Positions 40,110 to 49,406 of a DNA stretch of 64,000 nucleotides are shown here, one piece after another. This DNA is from Brasilonema sennae CENA114 (GTDB lineage Bacteria; Cyanobacteriota; Cyanobacteriia; Cyanobacteriales; Nostocaceae), in assembly GCF_006968745.1 (NCBI RefSeq), contig NZ_CP030118.1, positions 6,902,284-6,966,283 on the forward strand. The letters are read 5' to 3'. The notes under the pieces were generated by a model. That model did no database searches. It was not told where the DNA came from and worked only from the letters and a program-made list of their open reading frames with translations. Made by a program: the position numbers and the translations under genes. Positions within the stretch are counted from its first letter, which is position 1, and every line of letters starts with the position of its first letter.

Positions 40110-42986
40110 TTACTGATCGTTACTCAATTTGTCCCGTAATTCCGTCCAATGAACACCCGCGAGATTAGGTAACACAACGTGTGCTGATCCCACTCGTTCA
40201 CTAGGACCAAGTCCTATAGCATACATGCCGGCGGCAAGCGCAGCCTCAATACCTGCGGCTGCATCTTCGACAACGACACATTGCTCAGGTTTGAGTCCTA
40301 AGTGTTGGGCAGCAAAGAGAAATAAGTCTGGTGCTGGCTTGGGTTGCTGCACGCTGTAACCGTCAGCAACCACATCAAAGCGATCAGCAATACCCAGTTT
40401 TTCGAGTACCGTTTGAGCATTTTTGCTTGCAGAACCAAGGGCTATCTTAATCCCAGCTTGCTTCAACTCATCCAACAATGCAATTGTTCCTGGCAATAAA
40501 TCTCCCGGCGTCATTGTCTGGATAAAGTCCACATAGTAGCGGTTCTTGCGATCCATCATCTCCTGGAGTTGTTTTTCTGAGTACTGCTTTTTACCAACTA
40601 TCTTCAGCAGTGACTCGCGACGAGAAACACCCCGCAGATCTTCATTTGCTTCGCGGTTAAAGGGTAATCCCTCTTCATCTGCCAGCTTTTGCCAGCCTAA
40701 GTAGTGGTATTCTGCTGTATCTGTAAGAACACCATCCAAATCGAAAATAACTCCTCGGATATCTGGAAGTGTCATAGTATCTTGTGGTGTAGGACGTAAG
40801 TCGATTTCGTGCCACTCGCCACGCCAATGAAGCTTGAACTTCAGACGTTTCCACCCCGGTGGTAATTGTGGCGTTGCTGTTGGTTGATGTTCTGCAAATT
40901 GGACTCCGCCAAACCCCAAAACCACAGCTTGCCAAACACCACCAGCACTAGCACCATGAATTCCTTCGTGAGCATTGCCACGAACATCTTCAATATCTAC
41001 TAATGCAGCTTGCATAAAGTGTTCATAAGCCTCTTTGGATTTGCCCAAATCCGAGGCTAAGATAGCATGAATGGCAGGTCCTAGAGATGAACCGTAGGTG
41101 ATGTCTGTACGGGGTGCGTAGTAGTCCCAGTTTTTCTCCACCGTTTCTGGGGTGTAGGGAAATTCCTGTGATTGGCGCATTAAGTACAAAAGCATCAACA
41201 CATCTGGCTGTTTGAGTACCTGGCGCTTATTTGTTTCCTCAATACTCAAAATCATTTGTATTGAGCGGTTACGTGGTTCGTACTCTGCCAAGTCGATATC
41301 TTCTAATTTAAAGAACCCCTCGGATTGCTCGACAAGTCCTGTCGAAGGATCGTAGGGAATCCATATATTATTGATAATGTCTTGCCAACGAGAAATTCGT
41401 CCTGCACTCAGCTGCAGTTTTTGTTGGAGTGTGTTAAACCTGTCAGGGTAAGTATGACGCAACCAGTCATAGACAAACAGCGCTTTCTCCAAATGCCATT
41501 GCACCATCCGGTTTGTAAAAGCGTTGTTGTCTGCAATCTCGTGGTACTCATCCGCTCCAATCACCCCGCGAATTTCATACCGTTCGTGCTTGGTGTTATA
41601 CTCAACGCGACTCCCCCAGAAAACAGCAGTATCGAGAAGAATTTCTGCACCGCAGTCGCGCATCCACTCATCGTTGTCAGTCGCTTTCCAATAGTACCAA
41701 ACGGCATAAGCAATATCAGCACTAATGTGGATTTCGCGATCGCGACACCAAATCCTTATGTCTTCTCCGTAAAAATCGTTAGGAGGCAACCAACGTGGTG
41801 TCACTTCATCACCAGTTTCTGCACTTTCCCAAGCATACATTGCCCCTTTATACCCGTAATGAGATGCCTTACGTCTGGCACCATTTAACGTCAGGTAGCG
41901 GTAAGTGAGCAAGTTACGAGCAAGTTTCGGTTGAGTGTAAATGAAAAAGGGCAAGATAAAAATTTCCGTATCCCAAAACACATGACCGCGATAGCCAAAG
42001 CCTGAAAGTGTTTTTGCTGGGATACTCACCTTCTCATCGTGCTCTGGGGCTGAGATCAGTAATTGAAAGATATTGTATCGAACGGCAAGTTGAGCTTTGG
42101 TATCTCCTTCAATCAAGATGTCGCTTTTATCCCAAGCCTGGGCCCATGCTTGTACATGGGCATCTACCAACGCTTCATAGTCTGGGAGTTGAGCAAGCTT
42201 TTCATTAGCTTCTTTTACAGGGTTATCCACATCTCGTGACGTGAAAACTGTGACAAACTTATCCACAGTAACCGTTTGTCCTAAAGAAGCTTGGAATACG
42301 GTGCTCAAAGTCGGATAACCTGGAGGACTACTGACTTGTACTGGCGCATCGGCTCCTAATACCGTCATTCCAACAGCCATCCCCAAGTTAATCCGGGTGT
42401 TGCGAGTCTGGAGTTGCAACCAGGCTCCTCGATTGGTTTTGCCTTGGTCTATCAATTCCCAATGGTTGAAACCTTGATTTTCAGGATAGCCACTAATGCT
42501 ACCTTGAATTTCAATCAACCCGTCAAAATCTACTGGCGTTAACTGACAGCGTAGCCCTAAAACATGTTCATCTGCAAGACTTGCAAAGCGTTCAAAGCAG
42601 AGATCTATTGTCTTTCCGCCAGGACTGCGCCAACGTACCTTACGCCTAAGGATACCACGAAGGAGGTCAAGCTGTCGCTCGTAGCTCAATATCTCGCCGC
42701 GTTCGGTACGGAAGCGTTCGCCATCGACTGTGACAATCAATGGTAACCAGTCGGGACAGTTAGCAAGTTCGGTGTAGACAAGAGGAACATTATCATAAAC
42801 CCCATGAATGAAGGTTGCTGGTACTGCACGAGTAGAACCTTCCTCAAAACTTCCCCGCGTTCCCAGATAACCGTTGCCAATAGTGAAAACAGTTTCTCTG
42901 TGCTGAATCTGGTTCGGCTTAAGCTGGGTTTCGACAAGTGTCCAATCTGTATAAGTAAAGTCGTGGGAATTATCTGTTTTATCCAT
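40110..42986 (-). CDS. GH65 disaccharide phosphorylase fused to beta-phosphoglucomutase
   Basis: A 958-residue fusion. Residues about 1-720 are a GH65 phosphorylase: HRETVFTIGNGYLGTRGSFE at the N-terminus, GYRGHVFWDTEIFILPFFIY in the (alpha/alpha)6 barrel, and catalytic acid Glu480 in GVIGADEYHEIADNNAFTN. Residues about 745-950 are a HAD beta-phosphoglucomutase: FDLDGVLTDTAEYHYLGWQK (Asp749, Asp751), LGSASKNAQTVLEKLGI and EDAAAGIEAALAAG. The phosphorylase would split maltose, trehalose or kojibiose with phosphate and the mutase would turn beta-Glc-1-P into Glc-6-P. The gene ends a pair with sucrose synthase, 29 bp behind it. Confidence 0.94.
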   Translation of the reverse strand: MDKTDNSHDFTYTDWTLVETQLKPNQIQHRETVFTIGNGYLGTRGSFEEGSTRAVPATFIHGVYDNVPLVYTELANCPDWLPLIVTVDGERFRTERGEILSYERQLDLLRGILRRKVRWRSPGGKTIDLCFERFASLADEHVLGLRCQLTPVDFDGLIEIQGSISGYPENQGFNHWELIDQGKTNRGAWLQLQTRNTRINLGMAVGMTVLGADAPVQVSSPPGYPTLSTVFQASLGQTVTVDKFVTVFTSRDVDNPVKEANEKLAQLPDYEALVDAHVQAWAQAWDKSDILIEGDTKAQLAVRYNIFQLLISAPEHDEKVSIPAKTLSGFGYRGHVFWDTEIFILPFFIYTQPKLARNLLTYRYLTLNGARRKASHYGYKGAMYAWESAETGDEVTPRWLPPNDFYGEDIRIWCRDREIHISADIAYAVWYYWKATDNDEWMRDCGAEILLDTAVFWGSRVEYNTKHERYEIRGVIGADEYHEIADNNAFTNRMVQWHLEKALFVYDWLRHTYPDRFNTLQQKLQLSAGRISRWQDIINNIWIPYDPSTGLVEQSEGFFKLEDIDLAEYEPRNRSIQMILSIEETNKRQVLKQPDVLMLLYLMRQSQEFPYTPETVEKNWDYYAPRTDITYGSSLGPAIHAILASDLGKSKEAYEHFMQAALVDIEDVRGNAHEGIHGASAGGVWQAVVLGFGGVQFAEHQPTATPQLPPGWKRLKFKLHWRGEWHEIDLRPTPQDTMTLPDIRGVIFDLDGVLTDTAEYHYLGWQKLADEEGLPFNREANEDLRGVSRRESLLKIVGKKQYSEKQLQEMMDRKNRYYVDFIQTMTPGDLLPGTIALLDELKQAGIKIALGSASKNAQTVLEKLGIADRFDVVADGYSVQQPKPAPDLFLFAAQHLGLKPEQCVVVEDAAAGIEAALAAGMYAIGLGPSERVGSAHVVLPNLAGVHWTELRDKLSNDQ

Positions 42987-43015
42987 GGCAAACCGGGGGT
43001 TTTTGAGATCAGATG

Positions 43016-45427
43016 TTACCTTTGCATATGTTGTTCCAAAATTTTCTCAGCCCTAGGTTTGTAGAGCAGATAAAATAAAGTTTCCACGTAGCCAGCTTTG
43101 GCTTCGCTAACTTCCTGGTTGACAAACTTCCAAAAGCTATAGATTTTAGCTAGCAGTAACAACTGTTTGGTGTGTGACTGCCAGTTATATTTGTTACGTA
43201 CACGCTGAATCACCAACTCCGATATCTTATACCAGTGTTCTAAATAAGCATTGCACTGGTCAATAAAGCTTAATATCGTCTTGGCTGTTCCTTCTAAGTC
43301 TGTTGGATTTAGCAGAAAACCATCTTCTCCATTTTCGATGATTTCTAAGGAACCGCCAAATTGAGTGGCAAAAGTTGGTAATCCGGAACTCATAGCTTCG
43401 AGAATGGTTCGTCCAAAGGCTTCAAAGCGGGCAAAATGGACGAAAATTCCTTGGAAATCCGCAATAATACGGTATGCTTCTCCCAGCTCGGCAATGGGGA
43501 TTTGCATTCCTACCCAACGAATGTGACCGTGAAGATTATACTCGTTGATAATATTGTGGAGTCTTTCGATTTCTTCTGTTTCTTTTGAATTTGTTGCTTG
43601 ATGAGGATGCAGCTTGTCAGCCACAATAATTAAATTGCAACTCTGCTGTAATTCCTGACTTTTACCAAAGCATTCTGCCAAACCCGCAAGGTTATCAATG
43701 GCAGTCATCGCACCAACGGCAAAGATGGGTCGCTTGCTTTGATTTTCTAGGTGTCCAAGGATTTGAGGATCTTCACGGGTAAACAGTAGATCTTCAACTG
43801 TTCTGCTAACAGTAATATCTCGGTCTTGTTTCTGGTTACTGGGGAAGAAGATATGTTCATTCACCCCTGGTGGTATCATGTTGAATTTGGGACTGAACAA
43901 GTCAATACCATCTACCACATGATACAGCTGGGGCATCGTAAAACATTTGTAAGACTCATACTGACCGCGTGTATCGGGTGTACCCACAATTTCTTGGTAG
44001 GTCGATGTAATGATGAAGTCTGCCCCGTTCATACCGATAAGATCAGCAGTGTATTGTGCTGAAAAATGGTATTTATCCTCTAAATCATGCCAGTACAAGT
44101 TACTGAAAAGGTGCTTGGGTTTTTCCAAAGAATGAGCAATGTTGCACTGAGTCACTTTCAGACGGCGCGCCAACAGAAAAGCAACTAAGTTACCATCGCT
44201 GTAGTTACCAATGATCAGATCTGGACTACCTCGAAATTGGGCGAGGAGTTCTGTTTCTGCGTCAAGGGCAAATCTTTCTAGATAAGGCCAAATCTCATAT
44301 CTGGAAATCCAGTTTTGAGTGACATTAGGATTAGAACCAGCAAAAGGAACGCGCAAGATCCAGGCATTTTGTGTGCCCTCAACTTTTTCCAAGCGTAGAT
44401 TGCACAATGTTCCTTCGCAGTTGGGGATCAGACGAGTCAAAATGATAACTTGGGGTTGGATACCAAGAACGTCTAATCCTGCAAGTTTGATTTCTTCTTG
44501 GAGTTTATTTTCTAGGTGACGCGCTTGTTCAAGAACGTAGATAACTTGACCTGTTGTTTCAGGTCTTCCCAAAACACCTTCTTGGGAAACCCAGCCGTGT
44601 ATGGAAACCAGGACAACACGAAAAACTGTGGGAACACGCGAGACAAAAGTTTCTAGAATGGCTGGTTCTGCAGTGTCAATCAGTCGGTTGAGAAGTTCTA
44701 GCGTTTCACGCACTCGCGATGCTGTGTTACCCCAACCTGGTTCAAAACCGAGTTCTTGAAGGTCAAAGCGAAATTTTTCGTAAGGTTCGCCTTGAGGACG
44801 TTCGTTGAGGAAATTTAGGGCTTGCTTGAGTTGTTTGGCTAGCTGTTTACCTGAATCGATACGACCGTTGATCAGTAAGGGAATACCATCATAGGAATGT
44901 CGGTGAAAAACATCAAACAAAACCTCTAACCAGTATTCAGGATCAGTCAACACTTGACCGCATAGGTGACGGTTGAGAAAACCTAGACCTTGACCAATGT
45001 TTCTCGGGTCGTTAATTCTAGGGTAACCGTGGTAATATGGACTGAAATCAATTTTTAAGATTTGGGATTGAGAGCGGTTGACCAAGTGATCGCGCGCATC
45101 CAGTAAAGCTTCTGGCGTCATCTGCTCAAAACTTGTCATGTTTGCCCCAAGCCGCCAAACCTCTTGGCTACCAATCCTTGGTCGCAGAATAAACCATGTA
45201 ATTTCTCCTTCCACAATCATTTCGTGGGTGTAGTGTATGAGTTTTCCTACAGAGGAAGAGTGGAAGAAGTAACCTGGCTTTTCTGAATTTTGACAGTACT
45301 CAGCAAAAACATGTAAAATTTCGTTTCTCAGAAAGTACCTTTGATCCAAGGCACTCAAAGTCTTGATTAAATGACGCAGAGCAGTTTTTTCTTCACTATT
45401 TAAGATAGTTTGAACCAGTTCATGCAT
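43016..45427 (-). CDS. susA: sucrose synthase
   Basis: An 803-residue sucrose synthase, which makes or splits sucrose and UDP/ADP-glucose. The N-terminal regulatory domain covers about 1-260 (FILRPRIGSQEVWRLGANMT). GT-B domain pieces: RVVLVSIHGWVSQEGVLGRP, TLCNLRLEKVEGTQNAWILR, LIIGNYSDGNLVAFLLARRL, HSLEKPKHLFSNLYWHDLED, and the E-x7-E donor site ARFEAFGRTILEAMSSGLPT. Length is typical of cyanobacterial SusA. It is followed by the GH65-mutase fusion, so the pair can process sucrose and another disaccharide. Confidence 0.96.
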   Translation of the reverse strand: MHELVQTILNSEEKTALRHLIKTLSALDQRYFLRNEILHVFAEYCQNSEKPGYFFHSSSVGKLIHYTHEMIVEGEITWFILRPRIGSQEVWRLGANMTSFEQMTPEALLDARDHLVNRSQSQILKIDFSPYYHGYPRINDPRNIGQGLGFLNRHLCGQVLTDPEYWLEVLFDVFHRHSYDGIPLLINGRIDSGKQLAKQLKQALNFLNERPQGEPYEKFRFDLQELGFEPGWGNTASRVRETLELLNRLIDTAEPAILETFVSRVPTVFRVVLVSIHGWVSQEGVLGRPETTGQVIYVLEQARHLENKLQEEIKLAGLDVLGIQPQVIILTRLIPNCEGTLCNLRLEKVEGTQNAWILRVPFAGSNPNVTQNWISRYEIWPYLERFALDAETELLAQFRGSPDLIIGNYSDGNLVAFLLARRLKVTQCNIAHSLEKPKHLFSNLYWHDLEDKYHFSAQYTADLIGMNGADFIITSTYQEIVGTPDTRGQYESYKCFTMPQLYHVVDGIDLFSPKFNMIPPGVNEHIFFPSNQKQDRDITVSRTVEDLLFTREDPQILGHLENQSKRPIFAVGAMTAIDNLAGLAECFGKSQELQQSCNLIIVADKLHPHQATNSKETEEIERLHNIINEYNLHGHIRWVGMQIPIAELGEAYRIIADFQGIFVHFARFEAFGRTILEAMSSGLPTFATQFGGSLEIIENGEDGFLLNPTDLEGTAKTILSFIDQCNAYLEHWYKISELVIQRVRNKYNWQSHTKQLLLLAKIYSFWKFVNQEVSEAKAGYVETLFYLLYKPRAEKILEQHMQR

Positions 45428-46029
45428 GGCAAATTTTTAAACATTAACTAGACCAATACCTTATTTTTCTACACTTAATCCTGAAAATAACACTCCTTCT
45501 ATCTAACGATTTTATAAAGAAGAATCACACAGAATGATTCACCCCCTACGTTAGCGCATATTTCGCTTGAAGGCTCAGGTTCTACAGAAAGGTTTTAGGT
45601 ATTTGTTTAACGTCAAAAACAAGTATAGCCCAGTAATTTTTAGGAGCAAGTTATTATTGTAGCTTATGTAACAGTTTTGATGGAAAATTGACTTTTGATA
45701 TGAAGTCTGGTTGATTAGTTATTATTCGCGTTTTGTACAAGAACTTTAAAACCCTCTCTCCCTCAAACCTGTGCCCCGCGCCTTTACAGTCTTAATGATA
45801 AGTCTTGAAAGGGACATGATATGAGTAGGTGTCCTGATTGTTCTGCTTAATCAACAACCAGAACTGTATCATGAAAGTGACTATTTCATACTTTTGGATA
45901 GTCTTGAGCTTTAGTTGAGAGCCAAATAAATTTCTTACGGGTTGAGAATGAACAGTCAAGCTTTATACTGGTAATGACTTAAGACCAACCATTAAACTAA
46001 AAAAATTAACTTATATAAAGAAAAATAAT
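45428..46029. other. 602-bp region upstream of sucrose synthase and of a small ORF
   Basis: No gene is seen. It holds the likely susA promoter on the minus strand and a MITE-like copy at 45698-45822. Confidence 0.6.
45698..45822. mobile_element. about 125-bp MITE-like copy related to the element in mgtC
   Basis: One end reads GATATGAAGTCTGGTTGATT then AGTTATTATT; the other ends CTTAATGATAAGTCTTGAAA then GGGACATGATAT. CTTAATGATAAGTCTT (45791-45806) and ATTAGTTAT match the ends of the 34552-34803 element, with the middle shorter. Confidence 0.65.
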
Positions 46030-46248
46030 ATGTCCATCTCAAAAACAGAAGCAAAACAACTCCTAGAACGTCTTATTTTTGATGATGCACGCCCTCATGA
46101 CTGGGTGCAGGATGTGTGGGGGTTGAGTCCAATATTAGGAGACAGTGCAGCAAAATTGGTAGAGGTTTTTGAAGCCCTGATAGAATGCTGTCCGCAAGAG
46201 AAATTGGAAAATTTGCTGCAAACCTTTTATCAAGAGGATCTTGAGTGA
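46030..46248 (+). CDS. small hypothetical protein
   Basis: A 72-residue acidic, helical protein: MSISKTEAKQLLERLIFDDA, then WVQDVWGLSPILGDSAAKLV and LIECCPQEKLENLLQTFYQ. It is soluble, with two adjacent Cys. Codon use and helix pattern look real; the RBS is weak (AAGAAAAATA). I do not recognise it. It ends 12 bp from the convergent M50-like gene. Confidence 0.55.
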   Translation: MSISKTEAKQLLERLIFDDARPHDWVQDVWGLSPILGDSAAKLVEVFEALIECCPQEKLENLLQTFYQEDLE

Positions 46249-46259
46249 AGAGGTCATGA

Positions 46260-47003
46260 TTACTTAGAGCGATATGCAATACGGAGACTTTGCACCAAAA
46301 TTACTAGAGATGCGATCGCCATTAATCCACCCCAAAACCAATAAGGTAAAAGCAATTGCTGCTGCATTTGCGCTGTGTCAGAGAGCAAACCAGGACCAGC
46401 AGAGGCGCTAAATAAATAGTCCACTTGATGGTAAGTACTAACACAAGCTTGTACGCCGAGAAATTGAATCCCAAATCCCTGCATCCAACGAGGAGCTTTT
46501 AGTGCAACACCAAGGATAATCAGACCAAGTAGAGGAATTGCGACGATTCCAAATAGTGAGCGTACCCAGATGAGTGTCGAAATCAGTAAAAAACCTCCCA
46601 AAATCGTCAAACTCAAATGCGCAGCTCTAAAACTACGAGAAGCCAAAATTAAACCTGCACCAGCGATAGGTGGACCCATTGGTCCTGCTGCAGCAACCAA
46701 AGCACGACCAATGGGTCCTAAGTACAACGGAAGGCTATGAAAAGCAACACCCGAACCATTGGAAAAAATCTCCAGCTGCTGGAACTGTCCCCCTAAAAGG
46801 AGTGCCATCAAGCCGTGACCCATTTCATGAAACCAAGTTGCCAGAATGGTGAATGGGTATAAAATGTAATTACCTCCTGGAACTTGCCACAGCACAATAG
46901 TAGCGATCGCTGCAGCAAGAAGCCAAAACAAACCCATCCGGTCAACTGTTTTTGGGGCTTCTCTAGTAAGCAAGGGTTCAAAATTTTTTCCAAGGTTAGT
47001 CAT
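46260..47003 (-). CDS. M50-family-like membrane protein
   Basis: A 247-residue protein with six or seven hydrophobic helices. TWFHEMGHGLMALLLGGQF holds the HExxH zinc motif (near residue 59) in the second helix. GPMGPPIAGAGLIL follows, but a clear N-x-x-P-x-x-x-D motif of active site-2 proteases is not seen. It is of the M50B-like type widespread in cyanobacteria. Activity uncertain. Confidence 0.82.
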   Translation of the reverse strand: MTNLGKNFEPLLTREAPKTVDRMGLFWLLAAAIATIVLWQVPGGNYILYPFTILATWFHEMGHGLMALLLGGQFQQLEIFSNGSGVAFHSLPLYLGPIGRALVAAAGPMGPPIAGAGLILASRSFRAAHLSLTILGGFLLISTLIWVRSLFGIVAIPLLGLIILGVALKAPRWMQGFGIQFLGVQACVSTYHQVDYLFSASAGPGLLSDTAQMQQQLLLPYWFWGGLMAIASLVILVQSLRIAYRSK

Positions 47004-47068
47004 GGTTCACTTTTAATGGGCATTGTCTTCCTATCATTTCGATTGTAGTTGTATTTATCTATCGGTTG

Positions 47069-47196
47069 TTTGTGTCTAGTAGCATAATCAACCAGTTATC
47101 AGTTATCAGTTATCAGTTACAACAGAAAATACGGATCTGTTTCTTTTGTTAACTGTTTACTGTTCACTGTTCACTGTTTCAACCACTAGACACAAA
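47069..47196. mobile_element. 128-bp MITE-like element with 12-bp perfect terminal inverted repeats
   Basis: TTTGTGTCTAGT (47069-47080) and ACTAGACACAAA (47185-47196) are exact inverted repeats. The inside holds CAGTTAT tandem units (ATCAGTTATCAGTTATCAG) and GTTCACT units. No coding content. Confidence 0.75.
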
Positions 47197-47201
47197 TTAT
47201 T

Positions 47202-48107
47202 TTAGGAAACTTGAAACAGAAACGTTACTAAATCTCCCTTACCCAAACTGATGCGATCGCCTGGGCGCAAACGATGCCGATTTCCTGGCAATAAGGCCAA
47301 GTTATTGATGTAGGTACCATTAGAACTTCCTACATCTTCGATATAATGAGCGCCTCCCTCTAAACGAATATCAGCATGAATCCGCGAAACAATTTCTGAA
47401 TTGGGAAATCCAGAAACATCTATATCTGGAGGAATGCGATCATTGGGCTTGCCCATATGAACAACAGAAAGGTTTTGCGGTAACTCAATTATCCTGTCTG
47501 TTTGAACGTGGATCAGTCTTGCCATCTCCTGCTGCAATTGAGTTCTAGAAACACTAGATGTGACAACAGTTGGCGGTGGAGTTTGGGCAGTTGTAGGAGT
47601 TGGTTCTGGGGGTGGAGTTGGTGGTGCTGATACTTGCTCTTGTGGGGGTGGAGTTGGTATTGGGGGTGGAGTTAGTTGTGCTGATACTTGCTCTTGTGGG
47701 GGTGGAGTTGGTATTGATGGGGGTTCGCTGAAAACAGGTTGTGGAGGTGGGGTAGTGATGGTTGGTGGCGGTGGGCTGCTTTGTGTTGTCTCTAGTGATT
47801 CATCAAATGCAACTGCTGTTGGCGGTATAGGTGCGGAATTAGGGGGTGTGTAATCAGCACCATTAACCGATATCGGTTGTGGTTGTAGTGGCTCAGGGTT
47901 AACCAGAGGCGGTACATTAGGTGCGCTAGCAGCAGTGGGAATAGCTGCACGCAGGTTATAACCACACTGACCGCAAAAAGCTGCATCTGTCTGTACGTTT
48001 GCCCCACAACTGGGACAGTTACTAGTAGCTGGTAATGGGGTGTAGCAAGCTTCACACTGGACAGCGCCGTCTGGGTTTGGGTGATTGCAATTAGGGCAGA
48101 CGATCAT
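47202..48107 (-). CDS. double zinc-ribbon and FHA domain protein with Pro-rich linker
   Basis: A 301-residue protein. Residues 1-50 are two zinc ribbons (CPNCNHPNPDGAVQCEAC and CPSCGANVQTDAAFCGQC). About 55-190 are a Pro-rich linker with tandem PTPPPQEQVSA units. About 195-301 are an FHA domain: VHMGKPNDRIPPDIDVSGFP, then SEIVSRIHADIRLEGGAHYI, EDVGSSNGTYINN (the SRxHA and NG phosphothreonine motifs) and LRPGDRISLGKGDLVTF. Probably a phosphopeptide-binding adaptor in Ser/Thr kinase signalling. Confidence 0.92.
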   Translation of the reverse strand: MIVCPNCNHPNPDGAVQCEACYTPLPATSNCPSCGANVQTDAAFCGQCGYNLRAAIPTAASAPNVPPLVNPEPLQPQPISVNGADYTPPNSAPIPPTAVAFDESLETTQSSPPPPTITTPPPQPVFSEPPSIPTPPPQEQVSAQLTPPPIPTPPPQEQVSAPPTPPPEPTPTTAQTPPPTVVTSSVSRTQLQQEMARLIHVQTDRIIELPQNLSVVHMGKPNDRIPPDIDVSGFPNSEIVSRIHADIRLEGGAHYIEDVGSSNGTYINNLALLPGNRHRLRPGDRISLGKGDLVTFLFQVS

Positions 48108-48268
48108 GAGGTTAGGTTAGCCTTTGTTGATGTTCTATGGTGTAATAGTGCGTTCAAGCAGAGGGGCAACTCTAGCTTTCGGTTTTAACAAATGCGTTTG
48201 AAAGTCGAAGTATGAAGTCTTATGAAGTGTGATTGAGTTTCATCCTTCATACTTCATTACTTGTTGTT

Positions 48269-49000
48269 TTACCCTGCATCCTTTTTTAGATCACTTCCAG
48301 CAGCCGCATCTAGCAACCACCAAAGTTCTCCTTCAGGTTGAATTAAGCGGGATGGGTAAGTCAACTCATCTGCCACAGGTGCAAAGACTTGAGCAAGAGC
48401 TGGTCTTTTATTCGCACCAGCAACAACAAAGATAACGCAGCGAGCAGAGTTAATGAATGGGTATGTAAAGGTGATGCGAGGGTTTGCGTCTTTGTTCCCA
48501 ACTGTAATCAGCTTATCTGTAACCTTTAAAGCTTCGGTATGGGGAAACAAAGATGCGGTGTGACCATCATCTCCCATTCCTAGCAAATTCACATCTAAAG
48601 GAGGAAATTCTCCTGGTGAGGAGTGAAAAAATTCCTGTAGATGTCTTTCGTACTTAGCTGCTGCCATTGCGGGGTCAGCTTCATCTGTGGGTATGGGATG
48701 GATGTTACCTGGCCCGATATCGACGCGATCTAACCACGCACGACGCGTCATCAGTTGATTGCTATCTGGATGCTCAGGTGCTACGTAACGCTCATCTCCC
48801 CAAAACACGTGAATTTTGTCCCAAGGCAGTTTTTGGCTAGAGATTGCCTCGTACAACGGTTTCGGTGTACTGCCACCAGACAAGGCAATCGTAAACTGCC
48901 CACGCTCTTTGATAGCTATTTCTATTTTAGACAAGATCAATTCTAACGCTCGCGCAATTAGTGTTGTTTGATCCCCAAGAACTTCAATTTTTGTGCTCAT
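48269..49000 (-). CDS. pgl: 6-phosphogluconolactonase
   Basis: A 243-residue lactonase of the oxidative pentose phosphate pathway. FTIALSGGSTPKPLYEAISS binds phosphate, HVFWGDERYVAPEHPDSN and NLLGMGDDGHTASLFPHTEA carry the catalytic residues. Length and order fit the DevB/Pgl family. RVDIGPGNIHPIPTDEADP is also diagnostic. It stands alone on this strand. Confidence 0.96.
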   Translation of the reverse strand: MSTKIEVLGDQTTLIARALELILSKIEIAIKERGQFTIALSGGSTPKPLYEAISSQKLPWDKIHVFWGDERYVAPEHPDSNQLMTRRAWLDRVDIGPGNIHPIPTDEADPAMAAAKYERHLQEFFHSSPGEFPPLDVNLLGMGDDGHTASLFPHTEALKVTDKLITVGNKDANPRITFTYPFINSARCVIFVVAGANKRPALAQVFAPVADELTYPSRLIQPEGELWWLLDAAAGSDLKKDAG

Positions 49001-49406
49001 CGCGTCATCTTCAAACTAGCTACTTCAAGCAATACAATAGCGAAATAATGACAACTTCCCTTTTTAGTTTTTGAAACTTTTAACATCATTCATATGGATG
49101 TAGAGCCTGGTTGAGCCGTTGTACAAAATTCTTGCCAAATCGTAACAAAAATTTTTATAAACAACGACAGGAAGAATACCGCCTCCTCTTAAAGGGCGGA
49201 TGTAGCGACAGAAGCGGTTTCAATCCCTATACTATAATCATATCAGTCAGCCCCAGACTTGAAAACCTACTCGCTTCCAACGGAAAGCTGGGCGCTCTAC
49301 ATAGAATTTACGGAAATTTTGCGGAAATATCACTTGAAGCGTCTGGGCTAATGGATAAGAAGTGGAATATTCTTAAAATGTGCAAGGTTTAAAGCATAGA
49401 ACTGTT
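49001..49406. other. 406-bp region without a supported gene
   Basis: A TTG-started 93-residue frame at 49111-49392 has no ribosome-binding site and no recognisable content. GGTTTCAATCCC occurs once at 49215 and resembles a CRISPR repeat start but is single. Upstream part may hold the pgl promoter. Confidence 0.5.

Noticed and set aside
49205..49240. Possible CRISPR repeat (GGTTTCAATCCC)
   Set aside because: Only one copy; no second repeat or spacer spacing follows.
49111..49392. 93-residue TTG-started ORF
   Set aside because: No ribosome-binding site, no recognisable domain and unusual composition.
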